Assembly: GCF_024158745.1 (NCBI RefSeq)
Contig: NZ_JAMZAW010000005.1
Coordinates: 62,001 to 126,000 of the forward strand
Length of the DNA: 64,000 nt
Source: Paenibacillus tyrphae
GTDB taxonomy: Bacteria; Bacillota; Bacilli; Paenibacillales; NBRC-103111
Direction of reading: 5' to 3'
Positions within the stretch are counted from its first letter, which is position 1; every line of letters begins with the position of its first letter. Made by a program: the position numbers and the translations under genes. Shown piece after piece: positions 14,773 to 23,595 of this stretch. A model generated the notes under the pieces. The model had not been told where the DNA came from. It did no database searches and saw nothing but the letters and a program-made list of their open reading frames with translations.

Positions 14773-16883
14773 ATATACACGCGGAAAAAAACGTCAAGAC
14801 GATGAAAGACACGCAGCTGCTTACGAAGCTGCTGTCCTACGCCAAGCCGTATTGGCGAATGATCTTGCTGTGCATCGCGCTGGCTTTTCTGATCGTCGTC
14901 GCCGATCTGGCGCGGCCTTATCTCATTAAGGTGGCGATCGACGGCCATATCAACGGACTGCACAAGCCGATGCTGTCCGCGGAAGCGTCCCAGGCCGAGC
15001 GTCTGCGGAGCTACGGAGATGTGACGGAGTGGGACGGCAGGGCTTACGTCCGGCTCGAACCGGACGCAGCCGAGCGGACGGCCCGCCAGCCGGAGCTTGG
15101 AACGAAGCAGGCTCAGATTGTCCGGATCGACGGCAAAGACTGGTTCATTGCCGGCTGGATCGCCAAGCAGCCGGAGAAGGCGACCGTAGCGGAAGCGGGC
15201 GGCAAAGCGGAAGTGCGCGCCGGAGGGCAGACATTCGCCGCCGAGCCGCTGGACGCCGCCGCGCTGGAGGCGTTCCGCAAGCAGGATTACACCGGCTTCC
15301 TCTGGCTGGGCGTTGCTTTCCTTAGCGCGGTCGTCGTCGCGGCGCTGCTCAGCTACCTGCAAAGCAATCTGCTGCAGTATACGGGGCAGACGATCATTTT
15401 CAACATCCGGCAGCAGCTCTTTCAGCATGTAAGCCGCATGTCGATGTCCTACTTCGACCGCAATCCCGTCGGAAGGCTCGTCGTCCGCGTCACGCAGGAT
15501 ACGGAGTCGCTCAACCAACTGTATTCGCAGGTCGTCGTCAACTTGATCAAAGACGTCATCGTGCTGATTGGCATCGTCGTCGTCATGCTGCAGCTCAGCG
15601 TCAAGCTGGCGCTGCTGTCATTTGCGGTGCTGCCATTTCTGGCCGTGCTGACGTTCTGGTACCGGTCGGTCATCCGGGACGCCCAGCGAAAATCGCGGGT
15701 GATCCTGTCGCGGCTCAATTCGTTTCTGGCGGAAAACTTGTCCGGCATCCGGATTACGCAATTGTTTATCCGCGAAGAGCGGCAATGGGAGCAGTTCGAT
15801 CATCACAATACGGAATATTACCGGGCGGGGATGCGAGGAACGGTCATCAACTCGATCTTTCAGCCGGCCATCGGCTTCCTCGGCAATCTGGCTATCGCGC
15901 TGCTTCTCTGGTACGGCGGCGCCAGCGTCATCGACGGCGGCCTGACCTTCGGGATCGTGTATGCTTTCACGCATTACGTGCGGCAGTTTTTCCAGCCGCT
16001 CCAGAGCTTGGCGGAGAAGTACAACCAGATTCAGACGGCGATGGTCGGCGCGGAGCGCATCTTCGAGACGCTCGGCGAGAAGCCAGCGATCGTCGACCCG
16101 GAGCGGCCGAAGCGGCTGCCGAAGGAAATTCGCGGGGAAATCGCGTTCGAGAACGTATGGTTCGCGTATAACGGGGAAGATTGGGTGCTGAAGGATGTCA
16201 GCTTCACGATCCAGCCGGGACAGACGGTGGCGTTCGTCGGTGCAACCGGGGCGGGCAAAAGCTCGATCATCCAATTGATCAACCGGTTCTACGACATTCA
16301 AAAGGGCAGCATCAAGCTCGACGGCGTCGATATCCGCGACATCCCGCTGGATGACCTGCGCCATTACATCGGCATCGTGCAGCAGGACGTATTCCTGTTC
16401 ACCGGAGACATCGCCTCGAATATTCGGCTGAACCACCCGGAGATTACCGACGAGCAAGTCGTCGTCGCGGCCCGGATGGTTCATATGGACGAATTTATCC
16501 GCAGCCTGCCCGGCGGCTACAAGACGCTGCTCGGCGAGCGCGGCATCAATCTGTCGCTCGGCCAGCGCCAGCTGCTGTCGTTCGCCCGCGCCATCGCGTT
16601 CCGCCCGCAGATTCTCATTCTCGACGAAGCGACGTCGAACATCGATACGGAAACGGAGCTTATCGTGCAGGACGCGCTGATGAACATCTCCGAAGGCCGG
16701 ACGACACTGATCGTGGCGCACCGCTTGTCGACGATCCAGCATGCCGACCAGATCATCGTCATGCACAAGGGCAAGGTCCGCGAGACCGGAAACCATTATC
16801 AGCTTCTCGCGCAGCGGGGGTACTATTACCGTCTGTTCGAGCTTCAGTATAAGGAGCAGAAGCCGGTACCGAAGGCAAGGTAA
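14769..16883 (+). CDS. yheH: ABC exporter half-transporter, catalytic subunit with extracellular insert (YheH/BmrD-like)
   Basis: Partner half-transporter, 704 aa, longer than typical (about 580-600) because about 110 residues are inserted between the first two membrane helices (about residues 58-170, rich in Ala, Glu, Asp). B. subtilis BmrD has a comparable extracellular insert. The ATPase domain has Walker A GATGAGKSS, Walker B ILILDEATSNID with the catalytic Glu, and H-loop IVAHR. The signature is LSLGQRQ instead of LSGGQ. Paired with the first subunit, one composite site is complete (this Walker B plus the partner's LSGGQ) and the other is degenerate. The start ATG overlaps the upstream stop. 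Confidence 0.93.
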   Translation: MNIHAEKNVKTMKDTQLLTKLLSYAKPYWRMILLCIALAFLIVVADLARPYLIKVAIDGHINGLHKPMLSAEASQAERLRSYGDVTEWDGRAYVRLEPDAAERTARQPELGTKQAQIVRIDGKDWFIAGWIAKQPEKATVAEAGGKAEVRAGGQTFAAEPLDAAALEAFRKQDYTGFLWLGVAFLSAVVVAALLSYLQSNLLQYTGQTIIFNIRQQLFQHVSRMSMSYFDRNPVGRLVVRVTQDTESLNQLYSQVVVNLIKDVIVLIGIVVVMLQLSVKLALLSFAVLPFLAVLTFWYRSVIRDAQRKSRVILSRLNSFLAENLSGIRITQLFIREERQWEQFDHHNTEYYRAGMRGTVINSIFQPAIGFLGNLAIALLLWYGGASVIDGGLTFGIVYAFTHYVRQFFQPLQSLAEKYNQIQTAMVGAERIFETLGEKPAIVDPERPKRLPKEIRGEIAFENVWFAYNGEDWVLKDVSFTIQPGQTVAFVGATGAGKSSIIQLINRFYDIQKGSIKLDGVDIRDIPLDDLRHYIGIVQQDVFLFTGDIASNIRLNHPEITDEQVVVAARMVHMDEFIRSLPGGYKTLLGERGINLSLGQRQLLSFARAIAFRPQILILDEATSNIDTETELIVQDALMNISEGRTTLIVAHRLSTIQHADQIIVMHKGKVRETGNHYQLLAQRGYYYRLFELQYKEQKPVPKAR

Positions 16884-16927
16884 GGGAGCCGGAATAGGCT
16901 GCCCAAAAAACTATTATCAAATTTGAA

Positions 16928-16965
16928 AAGACAGACTGCAAAGAATGACCTTGGCAGCCTGTCTT
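16928..16965 (+). terminator. Probable terminator of the exporter operon
   Basis: AGACAG (16929-16934) / CTGTCT (16959-16964) with inner CTGC/GCAG pairing; only a weak T tract follows. Confidence 0.5.
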
Positions 16966-16971
16966 CCTCAT

Positions 16972-17343
16972 TTATTTGGAAGCCGGCAGCTCGATTCTGG
17001 TTTCCAATCCCTTGATGTACTGATCTTCCTTTACGTTCTCCGTGAAATCATCCTTGATGACGAATGGCTTCAAAATCAAGTATTTGGTCGTCCCGGACGT
17101 TGAGGCGTATCGTCTGTCATAGTTCAGCCGGTTTCCTTCATACTTCCCGTCCCCGTGTAGGGCAGGCAGTTGGCGGCCTTGATCGTCAAAAATGGCTATA
17201 CCGAAACGCCGTAATTTGTATTCGTCCTCCTGTTCCAATGACTGCACGTTGTTCAATGCAATCGAATAGTTAACACGTGTTGTCAAGGGTGTCACCTGCA
17301 AGTCGGTGACGGAGAAAGTAAACTCGTTCTTGGTTACAACCAC
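16972..17343 (-). pseudogene. C-terminal fragment of an anti-sigma-like protein (DUF4179/DUF5643 type)
   Basis: An open frame of 123 codons resembling the C-terminal extracytoplasmic domain of DUF4179 anti-sigma proteins. TKNEFTFSVTDLQVTPLTTR is the conserved strand pair, followed by FGIAIFDDQGRQLPAL and a GTTKYLILKPFVIKDD end. It has no start with a ribosome site, no membrane span and no N-terminal part. The missing middle part of such a protein is seen on the opposite strand next to it (17350-17641), and a broken sigma factor lies beyond. I conclude it is the tail of a destroyed sigma/anti-sigma locus. Domain naming is from memory. Confidence 0.65.
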
Positions 17344-17349
17344 ATTCGG

Positions 17350-17641
17350 ATGAACATTGATTATGTTATCTGTGGTTTTACAGAAGGGGACATCCAGTTT
17401 AATTCATGGTCGATTCCCTCCAAGATGATCGTGACCTCGGCGTTGAAAGAATCGGGAATGGACCGAGACGATTTTCGACGGCAGCCGGGCCGCTTTTCTA
17501 GTTCATGTGACGGCTCCCAATCTGAAAAACGGAAAATATGATAACGGAAAAGAGTTGGTAAAACTCAGCAGTGCAATTCAAAATGTATTTTTCACAGTAA
17601 ACGGAAAACGGCAGGGCGATCCAGTGAGTAAACTACGGTAA
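17350..17641 (+). pseudogene. Inverted, frameshifted middle part of the same anti-sigma-like protein
   Basis: The plus strand codes for protein-like sequence in two registers: first WSIPSKMIVTSALKESGM (frame from 17350), then after a one-base shift at about 17461 TETIFDGSRAAFLVHVTAPN and KLSSAIQNVFFTVNGKRQ, ending at TAA 17639-17641. The order and style fit the DUF4179 domain that should precede the DUF5643-like tail. The tail, however, lies on the minus strand directly to the left. The simplest reading is an inversion of about 300 bp plus a frameshift. No intact protein can be made. Confidence 0.5.
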
Positions 17642-17655
17642 GCGAAGCAGCCTGC

Positions 17656-17903
17656 GAGAATCGTATTGCATTGATTGATCAGAATACGGAAGATCCAGGT
17701 TTTAAAAAATTTAGGCTCACGAAGGGCATGGATCGATTGATAGGCTTTCAAAATGGTTTCTTGCAGGGCATCCGCGGCATTCTCGTCTTTATCCAAGATG
17801 GATTTGGCCATACGGTATAAAGATTCCTCAAAGTGCTTAACAAGGCTGATAAAAGCATCACGGTTACCTGTTGTCGCTTGAACAGCAAGTTTGTTACATC
17901 CAC
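17656..17903 (-). pseudogene. Broken ECF sigma factor gene
   Basis: N-terminal part of an RNA polymerase ECF sigma factor. GTG 17903 follows AAAGGAG and reads VDVTNL. After about six codons the frame shifts by one base and continues with GNRDAFISLVKHFEESLYRM and ALREPKFFKTWIFRILINQC, which is sigma region 2 with its core-binding and -10 recognition helices. Homology stops near 17656; region 4 (-35 binding) is missing, replaced by the inverted anti-sigma segment. Both the frameshift and the missing C-terminal half show that the gene is dead. Confidence 0.7.
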
Positions 17904-18182
17904 TTCACACTCCTTTTTTTTATTTTGTATTTTATACTAATTAGACAGATCCAGTCGCTATATGGTCACATTTCATTTACACTATTCTGCTTATCCATCC
18001 CCCAACATCGTTGACCATAAATAATTTAAATAGTAACAATAGACGATTTCAATTTTTGAATCCGCTGAAGCTATGATACATTCGAGATGTCATCGAGAGG
18101 GATGACTTGGAAAGAAAGCGCTACCTTTATTGGAAAACATCATATTATGTAAAAAAAACTGTATGAAAACGAGGAATTCTCT
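17904..18182. other. Intergenic region upstream of rocF
   Basis: AT-rich stretch without a gene. It contains an inverted repeat GTCATC (18089-18094) / GATGAC (18101-18106) with a 6-bp spacer, 77 bp before the arginase start, a possible activator site. A GAAAGCGCT core just after it resembles a CcpA site but has three mismatches. I saw no convincing sigma-54 promoter, which would be expected if RocR controlled the operon as in B. subtilis. Confidence 0.4.
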
Positions 18183-19097
18183 ATGATTACTACAAAAAAC
18201 AGCAACGATATTTCACTTATCGGAGTGCCGCTTCAGCTCGGTGCCAATCGTTCTGGTGTAGACATGGGGCCGACTGCGATTCGAAGTTCAAATATTCAAG
18301 CTAGGCTGGAAGCGTTGGGTTTCCGCGTCAGTGATTGGGGCGATATCGAGGTTAACCGCTTGCAGGACAGGTGTGATCCTGATGAAAAATTAAAGTATTT
18401 GGCGGAAATCGTTCGCGTTAACACGAAATTGGCCGAAGTGGTGGCCCAAGAGATGGGAAAAGGCCGGTTTCCTCTCGTCATCGGCGGAGATCATAGTATT
18501 GCTATCGGTACAATTAAAGGTATCCTGCAGCATGTGACTAAGCTTGGTGTCATTTGGTTCGACGCGCATACGGATGTGAATACGGAGTTTACCACCACTT
18601 CGGGCCACATTCATGGAATGTCGCTGGCTGTATTGTTAGGTCACGGGCATCCAAGTCTTACTTCTATCAGGGGAGCGCACAAGAAATTAGATCCGCGCAA
18701 CGTTGTTATTATCGGGGCGAGATCGATCGATCCGGGCGAAAGGCTGTTTTTGAAGGAGCAAGGCATTCGCGTATTTACGATGTATGACATCGACAAATAT
18801 GGCATGAAAACGGTCATGGATGAGGCGTTAGAGCGGGTTTCGGCAGGCACGGACGGTATTCACCTCAGTCTGGATTTGGACGGGATGGACCCTCGGGAAG
18901 CGCCCGGTGTTGGAACGCCTGTGGAGGGCGGGATTACTTATAGAGAGAGTCATTTTGCTATGGAATATCTGCATGAACATGGCGCTCTTGTCTCGGCGGA
19001 AATTGTAGAAGTGAATCCGATGCTCGATGTGAACAACAGGACGGCCAAATCCGCTGTCGACTTGGCCGGCTCGCTTTTTGGAGAACGAATTCTATAA
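18183..19097 (+). CDS. rocF: Arginase
   Basis: Hydrolyses L-arginine to ornithine and urea in the cytoplasm, the first step of the arginase route. It has 304 aa, normal length. The binuclear manganese site is visible: GGDHSIAIG (about residues 100-108), WFDAHTDVN (about 123-131) with HGMSLA after it, and SLDLDGMDP (about 229-237). The start is ATG 18183; the upstream ribosome site is only moderate (ACGAGGAA). Thirty bp separate it from rocD, so rocF-rocD-rocE form an operon turning arginine into glutamate semialdehyde and importing more arginine or ornithine. Confidence 0.97.
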   Translation: MITTKNSNDISLIGVPLQLGANRSGVDMGPTAIRSSNIQARLEALGFRVSDWGDIEVNRLQDRCDPDEKLKYLAEIVRVNTKLAEVVAQEMGKGRFPLVIGGDHSIAIGTIKGILQHVTKLGVIWFDAHTDVNTEFTTTSGHIHGMSLAVLLGHGHPSLTSIRGAHKKLDPRNVVIIGARSIDPGERLFLKEQGIRVFTMYDIDKYGMKTVMDEALERVSAGTDGIHLSLDLDGMDPREAPGVGTPVEGGITYRESHFAMEYLHEHGALVSAEIVEVNPMLDVNNRTAKSAVDLAGSLFGERIL

Positions 19098-19127
19098 ATA
19101 AAATCATTTTGATCGGGAGGCCCTGCC

Positions 19128-20339
19128 ATGACACAGACAAAACAAATTATTGAACAGACTGAAAAATACGGAGCTGCAAATTATCGTCCGCTGCCTATCG
19201 TTATATCTAAAGCTGAGGGAGTATGGGTTGAAGATCCGGAAGGCAACAAATATATGGATATGCTAAGTGCCTACTCCGCGTTAAATCATGGGCACAGACA
19301 CCCCAAAATCATTCAAGCGTTGAAGGATCAAGCGGATAAAGTTACTTTGACATCCCGCGCGTTTCACAATGACCAGCTAGGGACATTTTACGAAAAACTG
19401 TCGCAGCTGACGGGAAAAAGCATGATCCTTCCGATGAATACGGGTGCAGAGGCCGTGGAAACGGCGATCAAAGCCATTCGGCGCTGGGCGTACGGCGTGA
19501 AAAAAGTGCCTGCCAATCAAGCTGAAATTATTGTTTGCGAAGGCAATTTCCATGGACGTACGATTACGATTACTTCTTTTTCCTCAGAGGAAGAATATAA
19601 GGCTGGATTCGGGCCTTTCACACCCGGCTTCAAAATTATTCCGTACGGCGATCTGGAAGCTTTGAAAAATGCGATTTCGCCGAATACGGCTGCATTTTTG
19701 TTCGAGCCGATTCAAGGAGAAGCGGGCATCAATATTCCGCCAACCGGATTTATCCAAGGAGCGCAAAGGCTTTGCAAGGAAAATAATGTCTTGTTCGTTG
19801 CTGATGAAATTCAAACGGGCTTCGGGCGCACAGGCAAGTTGTTCGCTTGCGACTGGGAGAATGTGAAGCCGGATATGTACATTTTGGGTAAAGCATTGGG
19901 CGGAGGGGTGTTTCCGATTTCTGCGGTCGCTGCTGACCAGGACATTCTCGGCGTGTTTAACCCGGGTTCTCACGGCTCTACTTTTGGCGGCAATCCGTTA
20001 GGCTGTGCAGTTGCAATTACAGCATTGGATGTTCTGCAAGAAGAGGATTTGGTTCGTCGTTCCGAACAATCGGGACAATATTTTATGAATAAGCTAAAAG
20101 AGATCAAAAGCAGCAAATTGAAGGAAATTCGCGGCCGCGGCTTATTTATCGGGCTTGAATTGAACGAAACGGCGCGTCCTTATTGCGAAAAGCTGAAAGA
20201 GCTGGGCCTGCTGTGCAAAGAAACGCATGAAACGACGATTCGGTTTGCTCCACCGTTAAATATTTCGCAAGAAAATTTGAATTGGGCGCTTGAACGAATT
20301 GTATCGGTTTTTCATGAAGTAGAAGCTGCAACCCAGTAA
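19128..20339 (+). CDS. rocD: Ornithine aminotransferase
   Basis: PLP-dependent class III aminotransferase that converts ornithine and 2-oxoglutarate to glutamate-5-semialdehyde and glutamate. It has 403 aa (B. subtilis RocD 401). Seen: [17 protein letters not shown] (cofactor phosphate region), [27 protein letters not shown] with the PLP ring aspartate, and ILGKALGGG with the Schiff-base lysine (about residue 254). ATG 19128 follows GGGAGG. It lies between arginase and the permease; no rocA or proline dehydrogenase is nearby, so the semialdehyde must be handled by enzymes encoded elsewhere. Confidence 0.97.
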   Translation: MTQTKQIIEQTEKYGAANYRPLPIVISKAEGVWVEDPEGNKYMDMLSAYSALNHGHRHPKIIQALKDQADKVTLTSRAFHNDQLGTFYEKLSQLTGKSMILPMNTGAEAVETAIKAIRRWAYGVKKVPANQAEIIVCEGNFHGRTITITSFSSEEEYKAGFGPFTPGFKIIPYGDLEALKNAISPNTAAFLFEPIQGEAGINIPPTGFIQGAQRLCKENNVLFVADEIQTGFGRTGKLFACDWENVKPDMYILGKALGGGVFPISAVAADQDILGVFNPGSHGSTFGGNPLGCAVAITALDVLQEEDLVRRSEQSGQYFMNKLKEIKSSKLKEIRGRGLFIGLELNETARPYCEKLKELGLLCKETHETTIRFAPPLNISQENLNWALERIVSVFHEVEAATQ

Positions 20340-20422
20340 GGATGCCTTTCAATCGCCAAAGCTCATGAGTGTATGGTGCAGAATAAGGAGGCGAATTCAT
20401 CATAGAACAGAGGATACATGGT

Positions 20423-21790
20423 GTGACCGAGTTGCAGCGCACGATGAAGAGCAGGCATGTATATATGATTTCACTCGGCGGAGTTATTGGCACAGGGCTG
20501 TTTATCAGTTCAGGCTATACGATTAGTCAGGCGGGACCCGGCGGTTCTATTCTCGCGTATTTGGTGGTCGGACTCATTATGTATCTCGTTATGATGTGCC
20601 TTGGCGAATTATCCGTTGCCATGCCTGAATCAGGCTCTTTTCAAACGTATGCGACCAAATATATCGGACCTGCTACAGGATTTACGGTCGGTTGGTTATA
20701 CTGGTTTGGTTGGGTGATTACATTAGGCTCTGAGGTTACAGCTTCCGGGTTAATCATGAAGCGCTGGTTTCCTGACGTACCGACTTGGATCTGGTGTACC
20801 CTCTTTGTGATTGTGCTCTTTTTACTGAATGCTCTTTCTACAAGAGCATACGCCGAGACGGAATACTGGTTTGCGAGTATTAAACTATTTACCATCATAG
20901 CATTTATTGTTTTAGGCGGTGCTGCTATGTTTGGGTTTATTCACATGAAAGGTTATTCGTCTGCGCCTATGTTTTCTAATTTTACGGGAGAAGGCGGTTT
21001 ATTTCCTCATGGCTTAGGCGGCGTGTTGATGTCGATGGTTACGGTTAATTTTGCTTTTCAGGGCAGTGAGCTTGTTGGAATTGCCGCGGGAGAAAGCAAA
21101 GATCCGGAGACTTCCGTGCCCAAAGCCATTCGAAATACAGTCTGGCGAATTATTTTATTTTTCCTGTTATCCATTTTCGTTGTCTCGGGATTAATTTCGT
21201 GGAAAGAAGCGGGAGTCATTGAAAGCCCGTTTGTTATGGTTTTTGACAATATCGGTGTTCCTTATTCTGCTGACATTATGAATTTTGTTATATTAACTGC
21301 TCTATTGTCCGTTGCGAATTCGGGACTATATGCTTCATCCCGCATGCTTTGGGCTCTTTCAAGAAATAAAATGGCTCCTGCCGGTCTAGGAAAATTAACA
21401 GCAAGAGGAGTACCGCTAAATGCATTAATCATTAGTGTCGGTATTGCCTGCTTGTCGCTGTTATCTAGCGTTTATGCAGCAGATACCGTTTATCTATGGC
21501 TAGTTTCGCTTGCCGGATTGACCGCTATTATGGCTTGGATGGCTATAGCCGCTTCTCAATATATGTTCCGAAAAAAATTTCTCAAGCAAGGCGGACGTCT
21601 TACTGACTTGAAATACCGTACCCCGTTGTATCCCTTTATTCCAATAGCGGCCTTCATCCTATGTACAGTTGCTTGCATCGGGCTTGCCTTTGATCCGAAT
21701 CAACGGCTTGCGCTGTACTGCGCAGTGCCATTTGTTATTTTTTGTTATGTTATTTATCACATGAAGTATAAGAAAAAAATTGTAAAATAA
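20423..21790 (+). CDS. rocE: Amino acid permease, RocE-like (APC family)
   Basis: Secondary transporter of the APC superfamily, 455 aa with about 12 membrane helices, probably taking up arginine, ornithine or related amino acids. The N-terminal signature [20 protein letters not shown] followed by [11 protein letters not shown] is close to B. subtilis RocE. A later [18 protein letters not shown] is the usual APC loop. GTG 20423 is the likely start; a ribosome-like GAGG lies about 12 nt upstream and the better AGGAGG is further away. It is the third gene of the roc operon, followed by a long hairpin shared with the convergent LysR gene. Confidence 0.92.
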   Translation: MTELQRTMKSRHVYMISLGGVIGTGLFISSGYTISQAGPGGSILAYLVVGLIMYLVMMCLGELSVAMPESGSFQTYATKYIGPATGFTVGWLYWFGWVITLGSEVTASGLIMKRWFPDVPTWIWCTLFVIVLFLLNALSTRAYAETEYWFASIKLFTIIAFIVLGGAAMFGFIHMKGYSSAPMFSNFTGEGGLFPHGLGGVLMSMVTVNFAFQGSELVGIAAGESKDPETSVPKAIRNTVWRIILFFLLSIFVVSGLISWKEAGVIESPFVMVFDNIGVPYSADIMNFVILTALLSVANSGLYASSRMLWALSRNKMAPAGLGKLTARGVPLNALIISVGIACLSLLSSVYAADTVYLWLVSLAGLTAIMAWMAIAASQYMFRKKFLKQGGRLTDLKYRTPLYPFIPIAAFILCTVACIGLAFDPNQRLALYCAVPFVIFCYVIYHMKYKKKIVK

Positions 21791-21821
21791 TAAAAATTGA
21801 AACCGCTTACTGTTGATGCAT

Positions 21822-21880
21822 TTGGGCAGAAAAAATGGTAAAAGGGAACGCATGCTCCTCCTGCCATTCTTTCTGCCCAA
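21822..21880. terminator. Long hairpin between convergent rocE and lysR
   Basis: Outer arms TTGGGCAGAAA (21822-21832) / TTTCTGCCCAA (21870-21880) with further inner pairing AATGG / CCATT. It begins 2 bp after the LysR stop. There is no classical T run after it on the plus strand, so efficiency is unclear. Confidence 0.5.
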
Positions 21881-21882
21881 TT

Positions 21883-22761
21883 TCAATCTTCCAAAGGTTT
21901 CCAAGCCTGCTTGAGAAGATCGCTAAAACTTTGAATATTTGCTTCTTCCGACCTGGATTTGAGGTAAATCAGAGATGTTTCAACCCGATGTTGAAAACGA
22001 TGGATCGGGACAAGCTTGCCCGTAGCCAGCTCCTCCTTGATTCCGTCTGAGCTTAGCAAAGCGATGCTTGTTTGATTGATTGCCGAATGTTTGATCGCTT
22101 CATCGCTGCCGGACTCAATAATGTTCGTAGGTTGATATTGTAATTCAGATAGACATCCTTTAATGACGTCTTCTAAATTACAGCTTTCTCTATAGGTGAT
22201 CAGCGGGTAATGGGAGAAAACCGTGGACAAGTCATATTGCTGGGAGATCTCTTGGGTCGTAACCATCATCACCTCTTCTGTATCCAGATTAATCGATTCC
22301 ATCTCAGGTGAGTTATACTTTCCCGCGATGATTCCGATATCGGCTTGATGGGAGCTTACTAACTTTATTGTTTCTTTACTATTGTAGCAAGCCAAATCTA
22401 ATTTAACCTTCGGATGATCTTTAATGAAAGAACTGATTAACAACGAGAGATGTCGGCCGTAGTAATATTCAGGGGCTGCAATGGCAAGTTTACCGTACGG
22501 TTCGTCAAGCGTTTTTAAGGCGGTCTCCAAATCGCTTAAAGCGTTCAAAATGATATCTGTATGGTGTTTCACCAATTTTCCGGTAGGGGTTAAGAACGTT
22601 TTTTTACCGACACGATTAAATAAGGGATGTCCCAATTCTCTTTCCAATGCTTGAATTTGAACAGAGATCGTAGGCTGTGTATAGGATAAAATTTCGGCTG
22701 CTTTGGACAAATTTAATTGGTCAGCGACGACTTGGAAGGTTTTAAGGTTTCTGAGCTCCAT
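21883..22761 (-). CDS. LysR-type transcriptional regulator
   Basis: LysR-family DNA-binding regulator, 292 aa, normal length. The N-terminal winged HTH reads LNLSKAAEILSYTQPTISVQ (about residues 16-35), followed by ALERELGHPLFNR. The effector domain begins near residue 90 (GKLAIAAPEYYYGRHLSLLI). ATG 22761 is chosen because GGAGGTATAAA is directly upstream; the open frame extends to 22809. It converges on the roc operon and may control it, in place of the RocR activator used by Bacillus, but the gene is not divergent from its presumed target, so the link is only positional. Confidence 0.92.
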   Translation of the reverse strand: MELRNLKTFQVVADQLNLSKAAEILSYTQPTISVQIQALERELGHPLFNRVGKKTFLTPTGKLVKHHTDIILNALSDLETALKTLDEPYGKLAIAAPEYYYGRHLSLLISSFIKDHPKVKLDLACYNSKETIKLVSSHQADIGIIAGKYNSPEMESINLDTEEVMMVTTQEISQQYDLSTVFSHYPLITYRESCNLEDVIKGCLSELQYQPTNIIESGSDEAIKHSAINQTSIALLSSDGIKEELATGKLVPIHRFQHRVETSLIYLKSRSEEANIQSFSDLLKQAWKPLED

Positions 22762-22983
22762 TTTATACCTCCAAACTAACTGCAAACAATCAACAAAAAA
22801 ACCAGACAATTCCTCTTTATTATATCAATGAAATACTTCCGTTGCCAGAACTCCGCTTCGTCATGAGCGTCACGCGGCTGCACTTGGACCCTGCCGCTTT
22901 TGTCATTCTGTATTATTACATAATAAAAAACCATCATTCTCGATAGGGATTGAGGAGATAAGTTAAGTCAAGAGAAAAAGAAA

Positions 22984-23050
22984 GAGAGTACCTCAAACGC
23001 GGTACTCTCTCGGGAATACTTGAAGCCTTAGCTCAAGTATTCCTTTTTTT
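22984..23050. terminator. Two tandem hairpins downstream of hxlR
   Basis: Hairpin 1: GAGAGTACC (22984-22992) / GGTACTCTC (23001-23009). Hairpin 2: GGAATACTTGA (23013-23023) / TCAAGTATTCC (23033-23043) followed by T7 on the plus strand. On the minus strand hairpin 1 is followed by TTCTTTTTCTC and can end the HxlR transcript. The rest of 22762-23090 holds no gene that I can see. Confidence 0.7.
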
Positions 23051-23090
23051 TATCGTCCAAAGGAATCGTGGAAAGATCCATGTTCACGTC

Positions 23091-23462
23091 TCAATGATTT
23101 AAAATATTGTCCTCCAATACGGTGAACTTATCGCCGTATTCTTTAATAATATGGCCCTCTCCCCAGGAGCAAAGCGCATCCAGAATCGGCTTGAGGCTCC
23201 ACCCGTATTCGCTCAGCTCGTATTCGACCTTGGGCGGCACTTGATGATACGTAATCCGGTTGACGATCCCGTCCGCCTCCAGTTCCCGCAGTTGCTGGGT
23301 TAACATCTTTTGCGTAATGCTGGGCATAATACGCTTGAGATCACTCGTCCGCTTCTTTCCGCGCGTCAAGTGACAGAGAATCACGCACTTCCATTTTCCT
23401 CCGATGACTTCCAAGGTCGCTTCCACCGAAATATTATACTTCTTATTGGTTCCTGTGCTCAT
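23091..23462 (-). CDS. HxlR-family transcriptional regulator
   Basis: Winged-helix regulator of the HxlR/YodB/HypR type, 123 aa. YodB and HypR respond to quinones, diamide or hypochlorite. The body reads EVIGGKWKCVILCHLTRGKK, then FxDL-like TSDLKRIMPSITQKMLTQQL and RELEADGIVNRITYHQVPPK with VEYELSEYG, all typical. Cysteines are present in KCVILC and near the C-terminus (LCSWGEG), of which the first may be redox active. ATG 23462 is 7 nt after GGAGG. It is divergent from the MFS/aldo-keto reductase pair, and two palindromes lie in the shared promoter region. Confidence 0.93.
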   Translation of the reverse strand: MSTGTNKKYNISVEATLEVIGGKWKCVILCHLTRGKKRTSDLKRIMPSITQKMLTQQLRELEADGIVNRITYHQVPPKVEYELSEYGWSLKPILDALCSWGEGHIIKEYGDKFTVLEDNILNH

Positions 23463-23484
23463 GCGGTGCCCTCCAATTGCTATA

Positions 23485-23519
23485 GGCACTTTTTAGTGCC
23501 TACCGTACTTTGAAGTACG
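23485..23519. promoter_or_regulatory. Candidate HxlR operators
   Basis: Two inverted repeats in the divergent promoter region: GGCACT (23485-23490) / AGTGCC (23495-23500) and CGTACTT (23504-23510) / AAGTACG (23513-23519). The second, a TACTT-type palindrome, resembles published YodB/HxlR sites in style. Confidence 0.55.
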
Positions 23520-23595
23520 TACTAGCCAAAAATGCTTGATCCTCTCATAATAGCATATATCGGCCGATGATTACCATGAATAGAGGTGGGAAAAC

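Noticed and set aside
16905-16925. ATTATCA as half of a Fur box after the ABC exporter
   Set aside because: The left half of the 7-1-7 site is missing and the spot is downstream of a gene.
18113-18126. GAAAGCGCT core before rocF as a CcpA cre site
   Set aside because: Three mismatches to the cre pattern, including outer conserved positions; too weak to list.
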